In this document: one piece after another, positions 55,101-64,000 of the stretch
Position numbering within the stretch: the first letter of the stretch is position 1
Layout: every line of letters starts with the position of its first letter
NCBI GenBank assembly: GCA_030267565.1
Contig: BRXU01000017.1
Span: 962,501 to 1,026,500, forward strand
Reading direction: 5' to 3'
Source of the DNA: Pleodorina starrii
Taxonomy: Eukaryota; Chlorophyta; Chlorophyceae; Chlamydomonadales; Volvocaceae
Length of the DNA: 64,000 bases
Program-made: the position numbers and the translations under genes
The notes under the pieces: model-generated
What the model saw: the letters and a program-made list of their open reading frames with translations, nothing else
What the model was told of the DNA's origin: nothing
The model's database searches: none

Positions 55101-58100
55101 CCCGAGTTTTAAAGTGGGCCGCGAGTTTCAGCCTCTGACACGATTCGTTGGTTTCGCGGTTCGGTTTGGACCGTTGGCGGTTACCGTTGCGGCAGGCTCC
55201 GGCTGGAGCGGTTGGTGGGTGCGTGGCGGGCGGTGGAGGCGGGCGCGTCCGTCAGCGGCGGCACCGGCGGCGGCGGAGTCCGTGGCGGCGAGGGGGAGCA
55301 GGACGGCCAGGAGGTGGTTATGCGAAGGGCGGAGCTGCTGCCTCGCGCCGGTCCGCTGCGGCAGCTGCGGTTGCTGTTGGCGCGATCCTGGCATCAGGTG
55401 AGAGCGGGTTGGGTTGGGGGGCGCAAGGGACCGCTTGGCTGGGGGGCGGGGGCGGGGGTGAGGGGCGATGGTGAGGGGCGGGAAGGGCGGGGAGGGGGAG
55501 GCAGGGCGACAGGTGCGGCGACGCCGACTCCTGGGGTCACCCGCATACTCCCAACTTTCCCTTCCCACGTCCGTCCCAGCCCCACGTCCCCAGCCCACTC
55601 GGCCGTCTGCGAGTACCCCTCGCCACGTACGGCAGCTCCACCGCACTCCCATGCCGCTCTCACGCTGTCACGCGCCGCCATCACGCCATCCGCCGCCACT
55701 CCGCACCCCCAATCCCCTCCCTCCCTCCCTCCCTCCCAGGTGGTCCGGGACAAGGCCACCAACGTCGCCCGCGCCATGTCCAACCTGTCCTCCGCGCTCG
55801 TGTTTGGTGCCATCTTTTTCCGAATGAAGCGCGGCCAGTCAAACATCCAGGACCGCATGGGCCTGCTGCAGGTAGGTGTGTGTGTATGTGTCTGTACGAC
55901 ACCGTACACGCAGTACGGCGTATGCTGTACTGCGCGGCGCAGTGTACCAAGCCGTGTGGCGTGGAGGGCGGGGACGGTCTGCGGGCGGACCCGCTTCTGA
56001 GCAGGATGGCTCCTCCTCCTCTTCCTCCTCATCCTCTTCCTCGTCCTCGGGGTTCGCAGCGATGATTGCTGGGAGGAGGAGCCATCCTGCGTGTGATCGC
56101 GCCGTACTATGCCGTACTATGCCGGATCCTGTTTTTCGAGGGCAGGCGGCCATGCCGTGGTTGTCGTCCCGGGCCAACTGTGCGTTGAGTCTGTTGACCG
56201 TTGATCGTACTGCCGTACTTGTACGGTATATGTACTGCACAGGTGGCCGCCATCAACACCGCCATGTCCTCGCTGGTCAAGACACTCAACATCTTCCCGC
56301 GCGAGAGGACCATCGTGGCACGGGAGCGCGCCCGCCAGTCGTACGGCATACTGCCGTACCTGTCAGCCAAGCTGGCGGCAGAGCTGCCCGTGGGTACGTG
56401 CCGTACATACCGTTGAATTGTCGTTCTTTATCCGATTGGGTCGACTTCTGGGGCTCCAGGAGGGGCTGCATCCCGGCTGTTGACGAACCCCCGGAGCCGC
56501 TGACGCCCAACTCTGTAAGCAGCAAAGGCTTACGGTATATCCCGCGGATGCTCAGGAGCCAGGCTTACAAACTCCTCCCCCCCGCTGCATACACACACAC
56601 ACACACGCACCCCCCCCCCCACCCCATCAGGCGCTCTGTTCCCGCTGCTGTTCGGTGCCATCGTGTACCCCGCCTGCGGCCTTCACCCCTCGCTGCCCCG
56701 CTTCGCCAAGTTCCTGGGGATCCTGACGCTCGAGTCCTTCACCTCGCAGGTCGGTGCACGGGAAGGGGGGGAGGGTGTGCGGGAAGGTGCCGCTGGGATG
56801 CACGGGGAGGGGGGAGGGGGGAAGGGTGCGCGGGAAGGTGCCGCTGGGATGCACGTGCGTGTGCTGGACTTGCCTGCGGCCAGCCTGGGTCGGCTCACCC
56901 GCCAAAAACCCTGAACTCCCCTCCCCCACCCCCACCCCCACCCCACACACACCACAAGCCCATGACTTGTCGGCCGTCCCATCGGCGCCGCACACTTGAC
57001 TGTGGCCAACCAACACATTACCTTTTGTCGTGCCTCCTGTCGTACCTCCTGCCGTACGGCCAGGCGCTGGGCCTGGCGGTTGGCTCTGTGGCGCCCACTA
57101 CAGAGGCGGCGATGGCGATCGGTCCGGCGGTGATGCTCGTGTGGATCGTGTTCGGAGGATACTACGTCAACGCAGGTGGGGTCCAGAATGACCACCAGCG
57201 AGCGCGGCGGGGAAGGTATACTGCGTAACCGTAGAGCTAAGTACACTCCGTTTGCGTTGCAGCATCTTATTTATATCCAAATCTGCGTTCGGCCCTGTGG
57301 TCTGCTGCTGCTATTGCTGCTACTACTGCGGCTACTTCTATTGCTACTGATTACGTACTGCTGCGGCGGCGGCGGCACACCAGGTTTTGATGCACGGGTG
57401 TAAAGGACGAAGGTTTCAGGGAATGAGCTTTTGCGTGTCGTACCTTCATCCTGCCGTGCTGCTGTACAGATAACGTACCCGCCGTATTCAAGTGGCTGCC
57501 TCGCGCATCGCTCATCAAGCAGTCGTTCGAGGCGCTGTGCGTCAACGAGTTCCCCGGGCTGGAGGTACGGCAGGGGTACGGTAACCGTACGGCAGGGGTA
57601 CGGCCAGGGTCGTGATGACACGCGAGTGGAGGTTGATGGGGCGTTTTTGAGCCTTGGCCAAAGTGCTCTTCAGAGGGCGGAGAGGTGCGGAGAGGTGCAA
57701 CCCTATCGCTCCGGAGACCATAAGCTGAACGTCGTTGCGACAGCACACCGGCGCTACAAGCACCTGAATCCCCTTTCGTTTGCGGAGCCAGGCTTACCGT
57801 CTGTGTGTGTGTGTGCCCTGCGCCGCAGCTGTCTGCATCTGTTTGCATCTGCTTTTGCTGCTCTGTGCTGCTCTGTGCCGGTTTTCTGCGCTTGCCGTTT
57901 TTTCTTTTCTTGCTGCTGACGCGACCCTTCCCCCCTTCCCTCACCCCGACTGACGGCCGTGCGCCGCAGTTTGAGGCGGACGCCAACGGCGGCGGGATGC
58001 GCGACGGCAACCAGGTACGGCAGCCGTCCGTAACGCCACCACCGCGGCAGCGGCGGCAAGGAGCAGCGCTTGGTGGTTCTGCGCTGGCACTGACCGGTCG

Positions 58101-58589
58101 GGCCCAGTCGGGCTGTGTGGGTTGGTGTAAGCCACGAACGGCCTTCGAGAGTGCCGAATGTACCGCAACCCACGTTAACCCACCCGCAGCACACATTCAA
58201 ATTCATTCCCTGCTCTTTCACACACACGTTCCTCTTCCGCGCACCTCTTCTCTCTGGCCCATCTTGCCCATCTCTTCCGCGCATTTCTTTCGCTCGCGGG
58301 CGGCCTGGCCGGCCGCACTGCGGCTCTCTCCCCTTCGCAGGTCCTCCAGTGGCTCTCGTTCGACAAGAGCAGCGTGGCCGCCCGCTGCGCCTCCCAAGCC
58401 CGCATCCTGCTCTTCTACTATTGGGCCACATTCTGCATCCTGCGCGCCTCGCAGCCGCGGTACCTGCAGGTGCGCCCGACGACGACGACGACGACAGCTG
58501 AGCCGGAGAAGGCGGCGGGGAAGTCCGGGCCGGCGGCGGACGGGGCGGCGGCGGCGGCGGCTGAGGCTGCCCAGCCGGCGGCGGCCTGA
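52140..58589 (+). CDS. ABCG half-transporter (plant ABCG7-like)
   Basis: Fifteen exons join in phase to ~710 aa: 52140-52447, 52903-53050, 53349-53399, 53533-53683, 53924-54027, 54202-54348, 54824-54942, 55196-55397, 55740-55871, 56243-56393, 56631-56749, 57064-57175, 57470-57564, 57970-58014 and 58341-58589. The domain order is ABC then membrane domain, as in the WBC/ABCG family. Walker A GPSGSGKT is at 109-116, signature LSGGE at 217-221 (split by intron 4), Walker [13 protein letters not shown] with Asp241-Glu242, and His274 in VHQPRS. Segments such as FVQQEDLF and [16 protein letters not shown], and the ~725-aa plant length, point to ABCG7, which is predicted chloroplastic in Arabidopsis. 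The N-terminus has hydrophobic and then Lys/Arg-rich parts. The substrate is unknown; it must dimerise. TGTAA at 59247-59251. A C-terminal Thr/Ala-rich tail is extra. Confidence 0.92.
53713..53768 (+). repeat. telomere-like (TTTTAGGG)n tract in ABCG intron 4
   Basis: Five TTTTAGGG-type units, two with indels, start 30 bp after the exon 4 donor. Related short tracts sit in ABCG intron 7 (about 55060-55078) and in kinase intron 5. Confidence 0.8.
56001..56090. other. perfect 19-bp inverted repeat in ABCG intron 9
   Basis: GCAGGATGGCTCCTCCTCC (56001-56019) is exactly complementary to GGAGGAGGAGCCATCCTGC (56072-56090), with a 52-nt spacer rich in CTTCCTCCTC. It could fold into a stable intronic hairpin. 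Confidence 0.85.
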
Positions 58590-60250
58590 TTGAAGGAAGG
58601 GCGTTCGTTCGTTTGACTCCGTTACGGTGGTCTGGTTGGGGGCACCCGCTCGGCTCGGGGAGGGATTTGTTTTTCTTACTTTTAGGGGCCTTTGGGTTGT
58701 TGACCGTTCAGCAGGGCGCGTTGCGCAGGGCAAAGCTTGCATTGCATTTGGACCCACCCGGTGCAAAGGATGCATTCGTAATGGGTAGGTCCCGGAGAAG
58801 CAAACCCGTTGTTTACTCTTCTTTTCTTGTTGTGGCAGCCTACCTGGAAGAGGGAGGGAAGTGTGCGGCTCTTGCAGCAGTGGGGGCGCAGCAGGGGGGC
58901 GTCATGGCGGCCTGCTCGAGGCAGAGGCGCCGAACTGTGTTGACCGGCAGGGATGGGAGGGGAGGGAGGGAGGAGGCTGGTGGTTGGAAGGCCCGGGGGT
59001 GTCGCGGGAGGGGAGGAAGAAGCGGAAGAGTTGGCGGATGTTGGAGTTGCGGTAAGAGTGGGATCGGGGGGAAAGAGGTCGTGACTCCGGAGGGGTCTAA
59101 AGCCCCTAGATGTTGGATCGGGACATGAGGGTGGCGGGGATGGGGGCGCGGGTGGGCAGCGCTCTCTTACGGTAGTCGTTGCTGCTTGGTGGTGTGCAAG
59201 TTACCGTTAAGCTGCTCGCAGCAGAGAGGGCCAAAAGACTGCTGTATGTAACCCGGTAAGAGCACACTCGCTCGCGGCATATTGCACGCCGTCATCAGTT
59301 CCTCCTATTACGGTACAGCGGTCAGTATGGACCAATTCTCAAACCGGCCCCGCAATCTCGGGGCTCCGGTCACGTGCTCACGTCTCTAGTCGTCTAGTGC
59401 CCCCGCAAGATGTCCTTCCTCTTCAATGTGGTATGCCCATGCCACGCCCCGAAACCGTCATCGCACTCGGCCAATGGGCTCCGCAGCGACCGCCACCCGC
59501 TGGCTTTCGCGCCGGCTCGAAACGGCGCCCCACACCCACGGGCTCGGAGCCAGTAACCACAGCGGCGGTCGGTCGAGCACCCTGACGCGAGCTCACAAAC
59601 AGGGCCGTGGATGCCAGCACCAGCACCAGCCAGCGGGCCAGGGCACGGCGGCGGCGGTGGTGGCGACGACCACTACCAGCCGCCGATTAGGCCTGGATTA
59701 CCAATCGAAGCCTCGTGCGTCACACAGGTCGAACCCCATTCGTGTTGTTCAGTCATCATGTTATTACGAATGCGACGCCGGGCGCCTCGTCTCAGCGCAG
59801 GGAACGGTCTCAAACAACAAATGATGCCAGACCTTTGCTGTACAGGACACCGCCAGAAGAAAAGACAGCGAAAGGAAGAAGCCACTGCGGTGAAGATGGA
59901 CGCTCCTCTCGATTTGGCTCCTGGGAGAAGAAGAGAAAAACAAGGCCCAGGTACAATGAAATGCCCCAAACGAAAACACGGCGTTGTAGGCCACGCTCGA
60001 CAGTTCCAGCACCGCGCCAGGACAGGAGAGAAAGCCAGGGCCCCACCAGCCCATCCATCCTTTCCAACCGAAAGCCGCAGCCGCGGCCGCGAATCCGAAA
60101 TCCCGCCGCGTCGCCGCACACGATTTCCACAGCTCGCTGCGCCGGCGCCGCCCGCTGCGGGCCCAGTCATTTTCGGCCGTTGGTCGTTACCGGTGGCGAA
60201 CGCCGGTGCCCGCCGCAACAAATAAGCGCCGTTTGCAGCTCTGGTCTGGA
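58590..60250. other. region between convergent ABCG and LRR genes
   Basis: Holds the ABCG 3' UTR with TGTAA at 59247-59251. The remainder, up to the minus-strand LRR stop at 60251, has no clear exon. Frames at 59400-60250 are shadows extending from the low-complexity LRR exon. Confidence 0.45.
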
Positions 60251-63200
60251 TTACATGATGGCGCAGCCGAAGGGCCCGCCGCCGCCAGCTCCGCCGGGAC
60301 CTCCCCCGCCGCCGCCGGGCGGCTGCTGCCCGCCGCCGTCATGCTCCTCATCGTCACCCTCATCGCCCCCGCCACCACCTCCCGCATGGGCCGCTCCCCC
60401 GCCGCCGAGCCCGGCCGCGCCGCCGCCGGGCTGGACAGCGTCACCACCACCGCCGGCGCCGCCAGGCGGGCCTTGCATGCCGATGTTCACCTGCACGGGA
60501 ACACCCGGCATCCCCAACGCCGCCATGGCGACGCCGATCATGAGCTGCATGCCCATGTCACCCAGGGCCGCCACCATCTCATCCATGGGCACGCCGTCCG
60601 CGTCCGCGTCCGCGTCGCCGTCGGGGTCGCCGCCGCCACCACCCAGAAGGCCGCCACCGCCGCCGCCACCGCCGCCGCCGGGGCCTCCGGGTGCCTCCCC
60701 GCCGGGCTCGCCGCCCCCAGGGCCATCGAGCATGTTGGCGAGGGCCGCCGCCGCGGCAAGGGCTGCAGCGGCGGCAGCGCCAGGTGCCGCGCCACCACCA
60801 CCACCACCACCACCGCCGCCGGCGCCGCCACCTTGAGGTGCGTTCTGCCCGCCCGCGGCGCCGGCGGCGCCATCCCCGGCGGCGCCAGGGCCACCGACAT
60901 TCCCTGCGGCCTGGCGTCTCGCCCCGTCGCCTGCAAGCTCATCCTCCGTCTTAAATGTGATGGTAATGAGCTTCATGCCGACGCGAGTGTGCGGCAGATG
61001 CCGTACCAACGACTCGTACAGGTCGCGGCTCACGGTGTGCGCGTCATGTGGATCGACGGCGGTCTTGTCAGCCAATGGCGCGGATTGGGTCGGCGCCGCT
61101 GCCGGCCCCCGCTCGCCGGTGAACCTAGCAGTCGTCACCGGCGGTGCCGCTGGCGCCGGTCGCGACGGGCCGGCGCCGCCGGCAGCGGCGGCCGACGACG
61201 CCGCAGCCGCCGCGCCGGGCGCCGGGGCCCCTCCCTGATGACGGCTGCCACGAGCCCTGGTCCGTGCCGAGCCGTGCTCGCCCTCACACTCGGATCCTGC
61301 TGAAGACGCCTCGCCGCCATCCTCGACTTGCTCCTGCGCGCCGCGCCGCCTGCGCTTGGCCGCCTGGCTCGGCCCGGCCGGGGATGTCGCCCTGGCCCGC
61401 TTCGTGCCGCCGCCGCCGCCGAGGACACCGCCCGCTGCCTGCTCCGACGTGCCTGCTCCGCTGCCGCTGGCGCCGCCGCCGCCCCGGGAGCCGGCCGCCG
61501 TGGCCGCTGCGGTGGCTGCCGCCGCCGCCGCCGCGCGGGTAGCAGCTCTGGTGCTCCGGGCCACAGCCGCAGCCGCCTCCGACTGCTGCTGCGAATGACG
61601 CGCCGCTGCAGCCGCCGCTGCACGTGTCATTGGCCTGCTGGATCCTGAGCCCGCCGCCGCCGGCGCCGCCGATCCGGACGCTGCACCCGGCTGCGCCCTT
61701 GAGGCCGTCGACCCTCCCGCCGCCGCTGCCGCTGACGTAGACGGCCCCGCCGCCGCCGCCGCCGCGGCCGGCGGTGTCCGCCCGGCGGCGGGCTCCGGCC
61801 TGGCGGCGCCGCGCCTGCGGGCGCGCGAGCCAGGCTGCCGCTGTGGCTTGGCCTTGGCGGGGTCCTGTAGGCTGTAGCAGCGCGTGTCGACCACCATGTG
61901 AAGTTTGAGCCACTCGAGGCGCTGCAGGGCGGTGAGGCAGGTGAGGGAGGGGACGCACAGGTCCCACAGGCCCTGGACCAGCAGGCTGTGCAGACTGGGG
62001 AGCGCCTGTTGGGGGAAGCGGGGGACGGGGAGGTGAGCGTGCGTGCGGCTGGAGGAGGGCATTCGTCAGCGGACCTGCTGGGAAGGAGCAGGATGAATGC
62101 TTGGCAAAGGCCGCGTCATGCGGGTGTGGACAAGAGATGCACATTCAGCTTCAGAAGGACTCAGGTTGGGATGGCGGGGTGCGTCACATCGGCACCAGCA
62201 CACACCGCATGTCCCGACCCTGGCAATGCGAAGGGCGGCCCGCTTGTGCCAACCACACCGGGCCGAAACAACAACTCCGCTCCTCCTCCTCCTCCTCCTC
62301 CTCCACACAGTGTAACGCAGCCGAGCCCCCCGCGGCCTTACGCCGCTCTACGCGGGTAAAGGTTGTGCGGCACGTACCGCGAGGTGCGGCACCATGGCCG
62401 ACATGCCGTCACACGAGTGCGGGATGGGCAGCGACAGCGACTCCAGCCGCGTCAGGCGGCCGATGTGGTGCAAGTCCGCCAGCAGACCGGCGCACGCCAG
62501 CGACATCTGCAGCCGGCGGTGCGGCGCGTCGGGCGAGAAGGCCTCCTGCAAGTTGAGCTGCGGGGTTGGAACGGGGCGGGATGGGGCGGGAGCGCGCGGA
62601 GGTGCTGACGTTCAAAGCTACGACAAGACAGGAACGAATGGAATGGGAGAGCAGGCGCGCATGATTTCGCGTTACAACGCGGGACTCCCAAATCCGGCTG
62701 CTCTTTCATACATATACACACATCCATACGCACCTCCACAATGCCCGGGCAACGGTCCACCAGGCGCTTCATGCTGCTGCTGACGATGCTGTTGCGGAAT
62801 AGCGCCAGCCGCTTCAGCCGAGGGCCCATCGCCAGCTGCTCAAGATTGGACAGGGCGCAGGAGTGGAGAGACAGGTGGCACAGCTGCGGCAGGCCGCGGC
62901 CCGGGACGCTGCCTGTAATGGGCAGGCCATACCGGGGCAGGGCGGGGCAGGGCGGGGTGAGAGCGGGCGAGGTGGAGCGGGAGCTGCGTTGCCGCGGGTG
63001 CCGAGTTTGAGGAGAAGTTCTTCAGGAGATGGGGGCTGGCGGGGATGCGGCGCGCGCGCGCTGAAATTCCGGAAATAAGCTGGACATCCGGCTGATCTAG
63101 TGCGGTAACAACCACCCGCCTCGCCTCGCCCGCCGGCCCACTGCCGGCTGCCCCACCTTGCAGGTTTAGGTTCTGCATGTCCAGAGCCTCCAGGCCCTCC

Positions 63201-63748
63201 GGCAAGCCGTCCACCTGCGCAGGCAGTGTCAACAGGGTCATGCGACAGTCGCTCGCAAGGCCGCTCCAGTGATCAGGAGGATGACAGTGGCATAGAAATG
63301 GTACCCTGTGCACCGCTTATGGCCTGGCTGAGGGATCAACAGGGCGGCGCCGGTGATCCGCTGGCGGGCAGCGAACGGAACGCAAGGCGGCGCGGCGCCG
63401 GGCGGGCGGCGGCGGCGGCGGAGTTCTAGAAACGTACGCGCACCTGCACCACCGCGTGCCTACGATTCCCCGCCATGCCCTCGACCGGCGCCTCGCCCTC
63501 CTCCAGCGCGCGGTTCGCCAGGGAGAGGCGCTTCAGGCAGGCAGGCAGCAGCGGGCCCAGCGTGTCCGGCAGCAGCCCGTGGATCACCAGCTCCTGGCGG
63601 GTGAGACGGGGACGGGCGAGTGAGACGGAGACGGGCGGGGACGGGCGGGTGAGACGGGGACGGGCGGAAAGTCGCATTCATGGATGATAGGAAAAGCCAA
63701 CGCGCACAGATATACCTTCCCCCGACAATTGGATACATGCGCGCGCAT
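60251..63748 (-). CDS. LRR protein with NLS-like basic stretch and C-terminal CaaX box (5' end uncertain)
   Basis: Minus-strand exons 63593-63444, 63214-63157, 62912-62734, 62557-62378 and 62005-60251 join in phase to 773 aa. A short first exon from ATG at 63748 (to ~63716) also joins in phase, but further exons may lie past the window. The first ~240 residues are leucine-rich repeats (LPACLKRLSLANRAL, LCHLSLHSCALSNLEQL, RLTRLESLSLPIP, LHSLLVQGLWDL). The last exon is a ~540-residue Ala/Gly/Pro/Ser-rich region. It contains a basic cluster (Lys-Arg-Ala-Arg ... Ala-Lys-Arg-Arg-Arg-Arg) like a bipartite NLS and a short ordered part (DLYESLVRHLPHTRVGMKLITITF). The protein ends Gly-Cys-Ala-Ile-Met, a CaaX motif with Met, typical of farnesylation. 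LRR proteins of this kind act as binding scaffolds; no ligand is evident. The LRR and CaaX readings are direct; nuclear location is inference. Confidence 0.72.
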
Positions 63749-64000
63749 GACGTTTGAGGAGCATCGGCAGGGCCCCAACAGCAGGAACGGCTTGCTCGGA
63801 AGCCGCACTCAGCGCATCATCGCACACGAGCCGCGCGCTGAGCCTCGGAGCGACCCTCCCTCCCTGGAGGCGCACCTGCGGGCCCCATGACAAAGCTGGG
63901 CGCGAGCTGGCTCCCTCCCCGCCAGATCCCTCCGAGGACGTGTCCGCCTGCTGTGTGGAGCACGCGGAGGCACCAAGGGACCAAGCAGGCGGCACCAATT
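63749..64000 (-). other. possible upstream exon(s) of the LRR gene, unresolved
   Basis: A minus-strand open segment here (about 63890-63717) has an exon-like composition and a GT donor, but its longest frame is out of phase with the LRR exon at 63593; only the frame starting at ATG 63748 fits. It is therefore either 5' UTR plus a short first coding exon, or an exon whose acceptor I cannot place. Confidence 0.3.

Noticed and set aside
59715..60836. 373-codon + frame rich in Pro
   Set aside because: Antisense shadow of the Gly/Ala-rich last exon of the minus-strand LRR gene.

Overview
The window is nuclear DNA of a chlamydomonadalean (volvocine) green alga; I cannot name the species. The DNA is GC-rich, genes are split by many short GT-AG introns, and proteins carry long Ala/Gly/Pro/Gln/Ser inserts. 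There are short tracts of TTTTAGGG (the Chlamydomonas-type telomere unit) and TGTAA motifs (the usual volvocine poly(A) signal) downstream of several genes. Introns hold microsatellites and minisatellites. The families are eukaryotic: F-box/LRR, JmjC, NYN nuclease, DDAH, TKL kinase and ABCG half-transporter. All exon models below were built by hand from splice sites, reading phase and protein similarity.

Layout. 1-3710 (+): 3' part of an unrecognised gene entering from the left. 4977-5954 (-): intronless TsaE-like P-loop protein. 6629-7489: an 861-bp inverted-repeat element with a small ORF. 8525-13476 (+): large F-box/leucine-rich-repeat protein. 13.5-17.9 kb: gene-poor, with a strong hairpin, palindromes and rearranged copies of the 6.6-kb element. 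17894-20348 (+): JmjC-domain protein. 21757-24130 and 25613-28207 (+): tandem paralogues of a NYN/PIN-like nuclease with an N-terminal Met-Gly-Cys acylation motif; the first copy appears catalytically dead. 30042-31751 (-): DDAH-like pentein. 33999-39419 (+): TKL-type kinase with a large insert in the N-lobe and a His-rich tail. 39.4-47.7 kb: 8.3 kb with no convincing gene and a short derivative of the inverted-repeat element. 47759-51022 (+): low-complexity protein with a coiled-coil start. 52140-58589 (+): ABCG half-transporter closest in motifs to plant ABCG7. 60251 to the right part of the window (-): LRR protein with a basic NLS-like stretch and a C-terminal CAIM prenylation box, 5' end unresolved.

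These are mostly independent eukaryotic genes, not an operon. The most distinctive finding is the active/inactive pair of putatively membrane-anchored NYN proteins; next are the LRR protein with NLS and CaaX box, and the inverted-repeat element family present as long, short and rearranged copies.
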